Both the position numbers and the translations under genes were made by a program. Positions 27,183 through 35,271 of a DNA stretch of 64,000 bases are shown in pieces; position 1 is the first letter of the stretch, and the number at the start of each line of letters is the position of its first letter. The notes under the pieces were generated by a model. The model did no database searches and was not told the origin of the DNA. It saw nothing but the letters and a program-made list of their open reading frames with translations. Where the stretch lies: the NCBI RefSeq assembly GCF_000427805.1, contig NZ_ATYS01000005.1:121040-185039 (forward strand), written 5' to 3'. This DNA is from Budvicia aquatica DSM 5075 = ATCC 35567 (GTDB taxonomy: Bacteria > Pseudomonadota > Gammaproteobacteria > Enterobacterales > Enterobacteriaceae).

Positions 27183-28457
27183 ATGGCTTTACCTATGTTG
27201 TCTTTACGCGCAGCCAGAGCGTTGCACCTTTCTGCTCAGGGCATGATTAAAGCCAACCGTAGTCAGGTAACCGTTAATGATGTGGTTGATGCCATTCGCC
27301 GGATGGGTTTATTGCAAATTGACACTATTCATGTGGTGGCCAGAAGCCCGTATTTTGTGCTGTTTAGCCGGCTGGGCAACTATCCGACAGGCTTGCTGGA
27401 GCAAGCCTTAGCCCAAGGTGATTTGTTTGAGTATTGGGCACATGAAGCCTGCTTTATCCCGATTGAGGACTATGCGTTACTGCGCCATCGCATGCAGCGA
27501 CTGGATAACCTCGGCTGGAAATACTCGTCTGAATGGCAGGAAAAACATCAGCACGATATTGACCAGTTATTGCTGCATATTCGGCAAAATGGCCCGGTCA
27601 GATCGGCTGATTTTACCCGCACCAAAGGTAAAGGCGGCGGGTGGTGGGATTGGAAGCCGGAAAAACGCCATCTGGAAACCCTATTTACCGCCGGTCATCT
27701 TATGGTACGCGAACGTCGTAATTTTCAGCGGGTATATGATTTAACCGAGCGGGTACTACCACACTGGCAGGATGAGCGAGCGCTATCATTAGCGGATGCC
27801 GAACGGGAAATGTTACGCCGCAGCTGTCAGTATCTGGGGTTGGTTAAGGCTGAATGGATGGCCGACTATTATCGTCTTAAACGGGTACAGGCTAAACCAC
27901 TACTTGCTCAATTAACAGACGCCGGGGAGTTGATAGCGGTTAGCGTTGAAGGGCTGAGGGGGGATTTTTATGTATCGGCTTCACAGGCAGACAATTTAGC
28001 CTTAGCCCTTGATGATCGTCTTAGCCCAACAAAAACGGCGCTGTTATCGCCGTTTGATCCGATAGTCTGGCATCGCAAACGCGCCAGTGAACTGTTTGGC
28101 TTTGACTATCGAATTGAGTGTTATACGCCGGAGGCTAAGCGGCAATTCGGCTACTTTGTTTTACCCATATTACAACGAGGTGAACTGGTCGGGCGGCTGG
28201 ATGCTAAAATGCACCGCAGTCAGGCAGTGTTTGAAGTCAAAGGCCTATGGTTTGAAAAAGGGGTTCGAACCGGTAAGCAACGGTTAGAGGATATTTGGCA
28301 GGCAATTAATAGCTGTGCTCACTGGCATGGGGCTAAACGAGTAACGCTGGTCAACGTTCCTGATGTGCTGAAATCAGCGTGGCAAACCGGCTGGTGGGTA
28401 AAACCCTCAACGGTTCGCGGCGAACAAATACAGTTTATCGCGGCCACCGATAGCTAA
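27183..28457 (+). CDS. ycaQ: YcaQ/AlkX-like DNA interstrand-crosslink glycosylase
   Basis: A winged-helix (HTH_42) DNA glycosylase of 424 residues, similar in length to E. coli YcaQ, which unhooks alkylation-type interstrand crosslinks. The catalytic QxD motif is visible as QIDTIH (Gln45, Asp47), followed by the typical VVARSPYFVLFSRLG and the downstream YWAHEACFIP. The C-terminal part (SPFDPIVWHRKRASELFGFD) is the other strongly conserved block. I choose the ATG at 27183 because GGGGAG precedes it. The next gene, another base-excision glycosylase, begins 46 bp downstream, so both may be expressed together for repair of alkylated DNA. The E. coli gene is not known to me to have this partner. 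Confidence 0.92.
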   Translation: MALPMLSLRAARALHLSAQGMIKANRSQVTVNDVVDAIRRMGLLQIDTIHVVARSPYFVLFSRLGNYPTGLLEQALAQGDLFEYWAHEACFIPIEDYALLRHRMQRLDNLGWKYSSEWQEKHQHDIDQLLLHIRQNGPVRSADFTRTKGKGGGWWDWKPEKRHLETLFTAGHLMVRERRNFQRVYDLTERVLPHWQDERALSLADAEREMLRRSCQYLGLVKAEWMADYYRLKRVQAKPLLAQLTDAGELIAVSVEGLRGDFYVSASQADNLALALDDRLSPTKTALLSPFDPIVWHRKRASELFGFDYRIECYTPEAKRQFGYFVLPILQRGELVGRLDAKMHRSQAVFEVKGLWFEKGVRTGKQRLEDIWQAINSCAHWHGAKRVTLVNVPDVLKSAWQTGWWVKPSTVRGEQIQFIAATDS

Positions 28458-28503
28458 GAGGTTATCCGGTCAAATCCGTTAATCACCGTGAATAAGGAAT
28501 ACC

Positions 28504-29157
28504 ATGTTATCCGTGCCGGAGATCTATCAGCGATTATTTGAACGCTATGGTCAACAACATTGGTGGCCGGCAGAGTCAGCTTATGAAATGTTGGTCGGGG
28601 CTGTTCTGACGCAAAATACCCACTGGCGAAACGTTGAGAAAGCGCTGGGCAATCTTGGTAACCAACTGAAACCTCAGGTGATTAGCGCAATGCCCCATGA
28701 CCAGCTAGCAAACCTATTGCGCCCCAGCGGTTACTATAACCAAAAAGCCGAGCGGCTCAGGCTGTTGAGCCAATGGTTTATCAGCTATGACTGTGATGTG
28801 AATGCTATCCGCAGGATCGACGGAGCATTGTTACGGCATACACTGTTAAGCCTGAAAGGCGTTGGTCGGGAAACGGCCGACTGCATGCTGGTGTATGCCT
28901 TCGATAAGCCATTTTTTATCATTGATACTTATACCCGCCGGCTGTTTAGCCGTATCGGTTATGATGTGCCGGAGAGTTATGAACATTTTCGGCTATTGAT
29001 TGAGCAACAGCTGCCGCCAAGCGTTGAGCTATATAATGAATACCATGCGTTAATTGTGGCGCTGGGTAAAGAGCACTGTGCGGCTAAGCCCTGCTGTAGC
29101 GGATGTCCTCTGGAAAGGGATTGTCATAAAACTCACCTTAACACCCTAAACGGCTAG
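28504..29157 (+). CDS. EndoIII-superfamily DNA glycosylase, MagIII-like
   Basis: A helix-hairpin-helix glycosylase of 217 residues. The HhH motif is LKGVGRETAD (117-126) and the catalytic aspartate is Asp141 in FIIDTYTRRLF. The position of the catalytic lysine of endonuclease III (GRK in the usual motif) is Glu123, as in monofunctional glycosylases such as the 3-methyladenine glycosylase MagIII, so base removal without strand cleavage is expected. An iron-sulfur cluster loop is present near the C-terminus (CAAKPCCSGCPLERDC). Its spacing is one residue shorter than in endonuclease III. The gene follows ycaQ by 46 bp. The substrate is inferred, most likely alkylated purines. Confidence 0.85.
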   Translation: MLSVPEIYQRLFERYGQQHWWPAESAYEMLVGAVLTQNTHWRNVEKALGNLGNQLKPQVISAMPHDQLANLLRPSGYYNQKAERLRLLSQWFISYDCDVNAIRRIDGALLRHTLLSLKGVGRETADCMLVYAFDKPFFIIDTYTRRLFSRIGYDVPESYEHFRLLIEQQLPPSVELYNEYHALIVALGKEHCAAKPCCSGCPLERDCHKTHLNTLNG

Positions 29158-29249
29158 TTTCTGATTAGCCAATCGGGCTAAAGCGTATTTGCACTGGAAG
29201 CCACAGGAATGGACGCTATCATCATGCTAAGCCAACAAAGCGTTAGCCA

Positions 29250-29287
29250 TAAAAAATGGTGCTGAACAATCAATGACTCAGCACCAT
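29250..29287 (-). terminator. Rho-independent terminator of the MetNIQ-like operon
   Basis: A perfect 10-bp stem (ATGGTGCTGA at 29256-29265 with its complement at 29278-29287). On the minus strand it is followed by a run of T. It lies 25 bp past the stop of the binding-protein gene. Confidence 0.9.
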
Positions 29288-29311
29288 CCTCAAGATAATT
29301 TGATGATATCT

Positions 29312-30109
29312 TTAATCTAAATATTCAAATACACCGTCGAAGTTTTTTGTAATCCCTTGTCGTACGCTCTCCGATCTCAATGCTTCAGCCAGCGTATTAG
29401 CCCATGGCTGTTCGGTATTATCCTGACGGACAACTAATCCCATTGGAAACTCGTTGGCACTCTTATCGCGAACAATATAAGAGCGGAAGTCTTTATTGGC
29501 ATTACGCATATGAGTAAAGAAAACGACAGCGCCGTCAACGTCTTGCAACGAGCGCACGGTTTGCGTTTGATCCATATCGATAAACTCGAGCTGCTTCGGA
29601 TTTTTAGTGATATCTAGCAGGCTATAGCTATCGTTCTTGGTTTTATCCAGCTCGATCAATCCGGCGCTTTGTAACATGCGTAAACCACGGTCCATATTCA
29701 TGGCGTCATTCATAATCGCAATTTTAGCGTGTTCAGGGAGGGCATCTAAGGATGTATAGCGCTCAGAATAGAAGCCGATGCCGGTGGTAAAGGGATAAGG
29801 TTTCACCATGACTAACTTGCCATTATTTTGTTGATTAAAGCTTTCCATAAACTTGCTGTGAACACCGACACCGGCATCGACGCTGCCGTCATTAACTGAT
29901 TTGATAATGTTGACATTATTGTCCATCATCACCAGCTCAACGTTCAGCCCGTGCTGCTTAATCCAGCTCAAGCCCGGTTCAATAATTGCGCAAGACACTT
30001 CATTACAGGCTATTTTGAGTTTAGCCTCCGATGGCTTATCGGCGCTATCGCACGCGGTTAAGCCCAATATAATCAGAAAACAAGACAGACCTGCCAATAG
30101 TTTTTTCAT
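29312..30109 (-). CDS. MetQ/NlpA-like ABC transporter substrate-binding lipoprotein
   Basis: A 265-residue lipoprotein with lipobox LTAC (Cys20). It is then a periplasmic binding protein of the NlpA/MetQ kind in overall layout: a first lobe beginning LKIACNEVSCAIIEPGLSWI, and the hinge-proximal GVGVHSKFMESFNQQ (the MetQ family has a similar segment ending in Q and H residues that meet the ligand). It is more divergent than a housekeeping MetQ, so the ligand may not be methionine. It is the last gene of a four-gene operon with permease, ATPase and a DUF169 protein, starting 27 bp after the latter. Candidate ligands are sulfur-containing or amino-acid-like compounds; this is inference from family. 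Confidence 0.85.
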   Translation of the reverse strand: MKKLLAGLSCFLIILGLTACDSADKPSEAKLKIACNEVSCAIIEPGLSWIKQHGLNVELVMMDNNVNIIKSVNDGSVDAGVGVHSKFMESFNQQNNGKLVMVKPYPFTTGIGFYSERYTSLDALPEHAKIAIMNDAMNMDRGLRMLQSAGLIELDKTKNDSYSLLDITKNPKQLEFIDMDQTQTVRSLQDVDGAVVFFTHMRNANKDFRSYIVRDKSANEFPMGLVVRQDNTEQPWANTLAEALRSESVRQGITKNFDGVFEYLD

Positions 30110-30135
30110 GCTACTTCCTTAATAGAATATAAACG

Positions 30136-30978
30136 TTATGTATTTGACTGCGCTTTTTTGCGTTTATGGTACTCAATCGTGCCATAACCGCCGGTATAGT
30201 AATTACTGCTCATCTCAATTCCAGCCTGCTCTTCAACACCCATCGCTTTGGCCTTTTCTAAAATGCTTTTTTTGGTTTTATTGCTATCCATCGGGTTGGA
30301 TGTTTTTCGAATACCATCAACAATCTTATCTAACTGATTAAATGGAATCCCGATCCCCATTTCATCCCCTTCCCATTTAGCCACCTGGCGAGTACCGGAG
30401 CAAAGCAGGGATAAATTAACCTGGTTCATCTCAAACGGGTAGGAGGTACACTCTTGGCAAATCGCCTGATTGCCCGCCACTTTGACATTTTTCAGCTGGC
30501 CGAAGTGATATGAGTACCCTTGAATAATCCGCATTGCGTTTGTTGCATCGGTGGTAATAATCACTAAGTCGGGGTTGTAGTCGGTATATAAGGCCAGTTC
30601 GGCAATTTCAATGCCATATACCTGATGGGTGCAGTAAACCATATCTTTTGCAATTTGGCGGCTAATAGAGTAATCGGCATATAACCCCATTTTATGATGG
30701 CGTTGACCTGAAATGATTTCATTCGGGTCAACAATATCATCCTCAGGTTTCAGCAACCCTAAAGCACGGGCACCGGAAAGGCAGGCGGTATTTTTTAGAT
30801 TTAACTTACACGGCGTACCGGTAGAAGCGTTTTTGACTGCCGCACAATAGGGTAAAGGCGCCTTTATTTCAGGTGTCGAACAGGCGTCATAGTCCTGCTG
30901 ACTGAATAAAAATCGGATACCAACCGGTGAACGCTTTAAGTCCAGCATGACGTTTAACCATAAATTATCATTTCTCAA
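30136..30978 (-). CDS. DUF169 (COG2043) protein in ABC-importer operon
   Basis: A 280-residue protein of the uncharacterised DUF169 family. Recognisable features are the opening LDLKRSPVGIRFLFSQQDYD, the conserved cysteine segments (PYCAAVKNAS, TACLSGARALGL) and CQECTSYPFEMNQVNLSLLCSG split over two blocks, which give at least eight cysteines in total. The predicted fold is soluble with no signal peptide, so it should be cytoplasmic. The cysteines could hold a metal or cofactor, but this is not established. It lies between the permease and binding-protein genes with gaps of 28 and 27 bp, so it is expressed with the importer and may act on the imported compound. Confidence 0.8.
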   Translation of the reverse strand: MRNDNLWLNVMLDLKRSPVGIRFLFSQQDYDACSTPEIKAPLPYCAAVKNASTGTPCKLNLKNTACLSGARALGLLKPEDDIVDPNEIISGQRHHKMGLYADYSISRQIAKDMVYCTHQVYGIEIAELALYTDYNPDLVIITTDATNAMRIIQGYSYHFGQLKNVKVAGNQAICQECTSYPFEMNQVNLSLLCSGTRQVAKWEGDEMGIGIPFNQLDKIVDGIRKTSNPMDSNKTKKSILEKAKAMGVEEQAGIEMSSNYYTGGYGTIEYHKRKKAQSNT

Positions 30979-31006
30979 TTTCTTGCCCCTGCTGACAGTA
31001 TGTTAG

Positions 31007-31681
31007 CTACTTAAGAATTCGATAAATGGCTCGCCCTAAGAACTGTAGGGAAAGAACCATCACTGATAGGATAAATACGATTGCATACATCATGACATCG
31101 TCAAATCTTTGATAGCCATAGGTTAATGCAACGGCACCCAACCCTCCTGCACCAACCGCACCAGCCAGCGTTGTATTGGCTAACAGTTGAATTGATGCGA
31201 AAGTCATGTTGGAAACGATCGAAGGGGTCGCTTCAACAAACATAACCTTAAAAATAATTTGCCCGTTGCTCGCGCCAAACGACTTTGCCGCCAGAATGAC
31301 GTTTTTATCCACTTCTAACAGTGAATGCTCAATAAGTCGGGCAATCGCAGGAAATGCGGCAATGGTGAGCGGAACAACGGCGGCCATCCAACCAACTGAA
31401 GTACCGATAATCAAACGCGTTAGCGGAGTGAGAGCGACAATCAGAATAATCGCCGGAAATGAGCGAATGGCATCGACAATGGCGTTTAAAACACGGTAGA
31501 TAAATCTATTCGGCGATAGGCCGGATGGATTGGTTAATACCAAAATAATGGCAACAATCAAGCCGAGCAGAGCACCAATAACTAAAGATGCCGATAGCAT
31601 TTTGATCGTGGCGATAATAGCGGGCCAGATAATTTTAGGCAGATACTCAAATAGGCGTGTCATGGTCAGATCGAAAAACAT
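31007..31681 (-). CDS. MetI-like ABC transporter permease
   Basis: A 224-residue inner-membrane permease with five to six spans. The family markers are GASNGQIIFKVMFVEATPSI (the EAA loop that docks on the ATPase) and the strongly MetI-like TTLAGAVGAGGLGAVAL followed by YGYQRFDDVM. Length and features match MetI. The gene starts 20 bp after the ATPase gene. Confidence 0.92.
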   Translation of the reverse strand: MFFDLTMTRLFEYLPKIIWPAIIATIKMLSASLVIGALLGLIVAIILVLTNPSGLSPNRFIYRVLNAIVDAIRSFPAIILIVALTPLTRLIIGTSVGWMAAVVPLTIAAFPAIARLIEHSLLEVDKNVILAAKSFGASNGQIIFKVMFVEATPSIVSNMTFASIQLLANTTLAGAVGAGGLGAVALTYGYQRFDDVMMYAIVFILSVMVLSLQFLGRAIYRILK

Positions 31682-31701
31682 ACGTACCCTTTGCTGATTT
31701 T

Positions 31702-32694
31702 TTAGTTATGCGTCATTCCGATTATCGGCGATGTTAATTCCTGAAAGGCCACGGCATTACTCTTCAGATAGGCGATAACCTGCCGGTGGTATTGGTTCTC
31801 AGTGGTGATGTAGTAATGAACGATAGACGCCGTTTTACAGTAATCAGTTTGAGTAAAGAAAATAGTAAATGCCTGATTAACCACCGCGGATAATCCCAAC
31901 AGGATTGATGTACTTAGCTCTGTAGAGGGTAGCGTGATTTTAAAACCCACCTGTCCCGGCATAAAGCGCATAGCAATATCACCGGTAATTCGTTGTAGGG
32001 CCGGCGGATTTTCAATAAAAATTTGTTCAACGCTATTGGTGGCAATCAGCTCGCCTTGCTCAATAATTGACAGCCTATCGCAGGCGGCTTTAACCACATC
32101 CATTTGATGGGTAACCATCACAATCGTGATATTTAACCGCTGGTTAATTTCTTTTAATAAATCCAGTATTGATTTAGTTGTTATTGGATCAAGCGCTGAA
32201 GTTGCTTCATCACACAGCAGAATTTGTGGTTCTAGTGCCAGCGCTCTGGCGATGGCTACCCGCTGCTTTTGCCCGCCGGATATCTGCTGGGGCCGAAAAT
32301 GAGCTTTATCTTCAATGCCTACCAATTTTAATAGTGCCCAAGCCCGCTGTGGTATATCGCCAATATCCTGTTGCCAGCACTGCATTGGCAACATAACGTT
32401 TTCAATCACGGTTTTTCTTTGCAACAGGGCAAAATCCTGAAAAATCATGCCGATTTTTTTTCTAAATTCACGCAGTCTTTTAACCGGTAAACGGTTTATT
32501 TCTACGCCATCGACAGTTAAGCTGCCATTGTCATCAAATGACTCAAGGCCATTGATACAGCGCAACAGCGTTGACTTACCTGCTCCGCTGATGCCTAAAA
32601 GCCCATGAATTTCGCCCCGACAAATCTCCAGGTTAATATCACGCAATATTTGTCGATCGGCGTAATGCTTACTCAGGTTACGTATTTTAATCAA
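31702..32694 (-). CDS. MetN-like ABC transporter ATPase
   Basis: A 330-residue ATPase with Walker A (GISGAGKST), Q-loop (MIFQDFALLQRKTV), signature (ISGGQKQRVAIARAL), Walker B (ILLCDEATSALDP) and switch histidine (VMVTHQMDVV). The last 85 residues have the layout of the regulatory NIL domain found in MetN, where excess substrate inhibits transport. The start is uncertain: the best candidate is TTG at 32694, without a good ribosome site. The frame stays open upstream for 34 codons to a TAA at 32797-32799, with no ATG or GTG. A start there would need a non-standard codon, or the 5' end may have been altered by mutation. It heads the importer operon, 254 bp after the desulfoferrodoxin gene. Confidence 0.88.
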   Translation of the reverse strand: MIKIRNLSKHYADRQILRDINLEICRGEIHGLLGISGAGKSTLLRCINGLESFDDNGSLTVDGVEINRLPVKRLREFRKKIGMIFQDFALLQRKTVIENVMLPMQCWQQDIGDIPQRAWALLKLVGIEDKAHFRPQQISGGQKQRVAIARALALEPQILLCDEATSALDPITTKSILDLLKEINQRLNITIVMVTHQMDVVKAACDRLSIIEQGELIATNSVEQIFIENPPALQRITGDIAMRFMPGQVGFKITLPSTELSTSILLGLSAVVNQAFTIFFTQTDYCKTASIVHYYITTENQYHRQVIAYLKSNAVAFQELTSPIIGMTHN

Positions 32695-32948
32695 AGATAG
32701 GCTGCCGTTATCAACATGAAGGGTGGGGTCTTTGGCGATTTTAACGTATCCGGCGATTTCAAGCGAGTGATGATAGGAACATAAAGCGGTGACGGTTTAT
32801 GCTGTTGCCCGCTGAAGCACTGGCGGTTAGCTGCGAATGACAGACATGCGCAACATCCCGCATGGCGAAAGGAAATGAGGTTTATTTGTTTTAAAATTAC
32901 ACTGCTGATGACCTAAATATTGGCGTGAAAACAAGAATACGTAACCCG

Positions 32949-33548
32949 CTACATCGTCGTTTTCCACAGGCCATGCAGATTACAATAGGCGTATGCGGTG
33001 AAGCCCCGCTTGCAGTTAAACTTACATTGATTCCCTTTGCATACCCGGCGGTCGCAATAGACATAGGCATCACTATCCGATAACGCAAAGATTGCTACGG
33101 TCTTATTCTCAACCTTGGATTGGTCTGTGGCAGGCGTTTTACTTGGTGGAATAAACTTGATTTGTCCGCCCTGAAAGGTATGTAAATAAATCCACTGTAG
33201 GGCATGATCTGCCTGCATCGGATGAGCGGGTTCCCCGACCTGAATAGTGATGACATTGGCATCAAAACCTCCGGAAATCACCATACTGACCTGATGTTCA
33301 ATGGCTTGATCGTCTGACGTTGCGTGAGCAATCAATTTCGTCATCCAAGCATGACAGCAGCGAATGCCTATTTCATCTGACGACTGATTTTCACCAATAT
33401 AATTTTCATTTATTAGCAGCCGGTGGCAGTGTTCACAACGATAGAACTGCGGCTCACTGGTAACAAACCCAGGCTTAGTGCTGTTCTTAATTCGCGTATT
33501 GACCCGGGGAACTTTCTGACGCGGTGCAATCGTTATGCGCTCACTCAT
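32949..33548 (-). CDS. Desulfoferrodoxin-like superoxide reductase with extra Cys insertion
   Basis: A 199-residue protein with both iron sites of a desulfoferrodoxin. The rubredoxin-like site I is FYRCEHC...RCC (Cys38, Cys41, Cys64, Cys65). The superoxide-reductase site II is seen as His85, AHPMQADH (His109, His115) and YCNLHG (Cys189, His192), with the same 6- and 3-residue spacings as the known family. Two features are unusual. The Glu-Lys pair before the first histidine is Ile83-Glu84, so the lysine thought to guide superoxide is missing. And about 33 extra residues precede the last ligands, holding a C-x4-C-x4-C-x3-C set (Cys165, 170, 175, 179). It begins three bases after the fadK stop, so it is the last gene of that operon. 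It might be a superoxide reductase or an electron carrier. Confidence 0.85.
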   Translation of the reverse strand: MSERITIAPRQKVPRVNTRIKNSTKPGFVTSEPQFYRCEHCHRLLINENYIGENQSSDEIGIRCCHAWMTKLIAHATSDDQAIEHQVSMVISGGFDANVITIQVGEPAHPMQADHALQWIYLHTFQGGQIKFIPPSKTPATDQSKVENKTVAIFALSDSDAYVYCDRRVCKGNQCKFNCKRGFTAYAYCNLHGLWKTTM

Positions 33549-33551
33549 ATG

Positions 33552-35267
33552 TTACCTCAACGACGAACTTGCTCGGTTAATCTGCGGTTGTGACTGGGCT
33601 CCGCATGCCGGGGAACTGCTTTTTTCAGCCTCAAGCTTGAACAAAATATCTTCACGCAGCAGAAATTTTTTGATCTTGCCGGAGGCTGTACGAGGCAGGC
33701 AAATCACCCGTTCCAAACGCTCAGGACACTTATATTTCGCCACCCGCTTACTGCGAAAAAACGCCGTCATATCATCAAAGGTCAGCGGATGTTGGTTATC
33801 TTTTGACACCACATAGGCACATACCCGTTCGCCGAGGCGTTCATCAGGCATCGCAACCACTCCGGCATCCCGTACTTTCGGGTGCTGTAATAAAATATCT
33901 TCTAACTCGCGGCTGCTGATATTTTCTCCGCCACGGATGATCATATCCTTTTTGCGTCCGGTTATTTTAATGTAGCCGTCAGCATCTTTACGACACAGGT
34001 CACCGCTGTAATACCAACCGTCATCATCCAATACCAGCGCCGTTAGTTCCGGTTCATGCAAATAACCGACAAAGACGTTAGGCCCGCGCGAAGCCTCTTC
34101 ACCAATGACCCCGTCTGCTACGATCTTTCTTGCCCTGTCGACCACTTTAACCTCAATGCCCGGTGCTGCCGTACCGTCGGTGTTCATCACCCGCGAAAAC
34201 GGGTCATCAAGCTTCACCAACGTATGGGGCGCACTTTCTGTCGCACCGTAAACGCTCAACACTTTAAAACCGGCTTTCAGGCAATCTTTCATCATATGTT
34301 TAGGTACCGTAGTTCCGCCGCACAGAAAAAAACGCAGCGCTGACAGATCGTATTGCTGCTTTTGTACCGCACACAGTAGGTCATAAACAAAAGGCGTAGC
34401 CCCCATGATGCAGGTACATTTCTCCTGAACCAATAACGCCAAGCAGTCCTGCGGGGTAAAAATATCCAGTAAAACGCTACGAGCCCCAATCAGAAAAGGG
34501 GCGGTGACGCCATGTAAAAAGCCAGTAGCGTGGGCCAACGGCGCGGGCATCATAATGGTATCAAGGTAAGAGAGATTTAACGTCGCGCAATAGGCCCGTT
34601 CGCTGGCAATAATATTATTATGGGTCAGCATCACACCTTTAGGTGACCCTTCGGTACCGGAGGTAAACAGCACCGCTGCAATGTCATCACCATGAGTCGC
34701 TACGTTGGTTTCGAGCGGCGGATAATTCTCCAGCAGTTGACTCAGCGTCGAAAATTCACAGCCCGGTTGGATTTTATCGACGGCAATAATTTGCTGCACA
34801 AAAGGTAACTGTGGCCTTAAGGCTCTGAGCATCGAGGGCGGATCATATTTTTTAAACGCCGTGGAAATAAACAGGACCCGCGCCTCACATTTATTCAGAA
34901 TGTAAGTCAGTTCGGTTTCGAGATAGCTTGGTAGCAGTGGAACGGCAATCGCGCCGACTTTAAGGCAGGCAAGATAAATCTGCGTAAACTCAGACCAGCC
35001 CGGTAGCTGAAAAGCCACGCACTCTCCGGGTTTAACGCCAAAATCTAACAGGGCGGAGGCAATACGCGACGCGGCCCGATCCATTTCAGCATAGGTATAA
35101 GCAGCGCCCTGGCGGTCGGTCACGGCCATTTTATCCGGCGACATACGCACCGCCATCTGCCAATACTCAGCCAGAGTAGCATCGCCCCAGTGCCCGTCGC
35201 ACCGGTACTTGGCTCTGCGCTCCGCAGACGGTTTTCTGTGCGCATATTGCGGCATCGCTACAGGCAT
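33552..35267 (-). CDS. fadK: FadK-like short-chain acyl-CoA synthetase
   Basis: An ATP-dependent acyl-CoA ligase of the ANL family, close to E. coli FadK (YdiD) along its length. Motifs in order: LFTSGTEGSPKGVMLTHNN (AMP loop), VYGATES, GDLCRKDADGYIKITGRKKD (hinge) and the terminal lysine in TASGKIKKF. The block GHATGFLHGVTAPFLIGARS of E. coli FadK recurs here with one change. I choose the ATG at 35267: it lies four bases after the stop of the MFS gene and has AGGGGG upstream, whereas the ATG at 35327 would overlap that gene. It should activate a short-chain or related carboxylic acid to its CoA thioester. E. coli FadK is used mainly without oxygen. The C-terminal 25 residues are low-complexity. 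Confidence 0.9.
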   Translation of the reverse strand: MPVAMPQYAHRKPSAERRAKYRCDGHWGDATLAEYWQMAVRMSPDKMAVTDRQGAAYTYAEMDRAASRIASALLDFGVKPGECVAFQLPGWSEFTQIYLACLKVGAIAVPLLPSYLETELTYILNKCEARVLFISTAFKKYDPPSMLRALRPQLPFVQQIIAVDKIQPGCEFSTLSQLLENYPPLETNVATHGDDIAAVLFTSGTEGSPKGVMLTHNNIIASERAYCATLNLSYLDTIMMPAPLAHATGFLHGVTAPFLIGARSVLLDIFTPQDCLALLVQEKCTCIMGATPFVYDLLCAVQKQQYDLSALRFFLCGGTTVPKHMMKDCLKAGFKVLSVYGATESAPHTLVKLDDPFSRVMNTDGTAAPGIEVKVVDRARKIVADGVIGEEASRGPNVFVGYLHEPELTALVLDDDGWYYSGDLCRKDADGYIKITGRKKDMIIRGGENISSRELEDILLQHPKVRDAGVVAMPDERLGERVCAYVVSKDNQHPLTFDDMTAFFRSKRVAKYKCPERLERVICLPRTASGKIKKFLLREDILFKLEAEKSSSPACGAQSQPQINRASSSLR

Positions 35268-35271
35268 GTCT

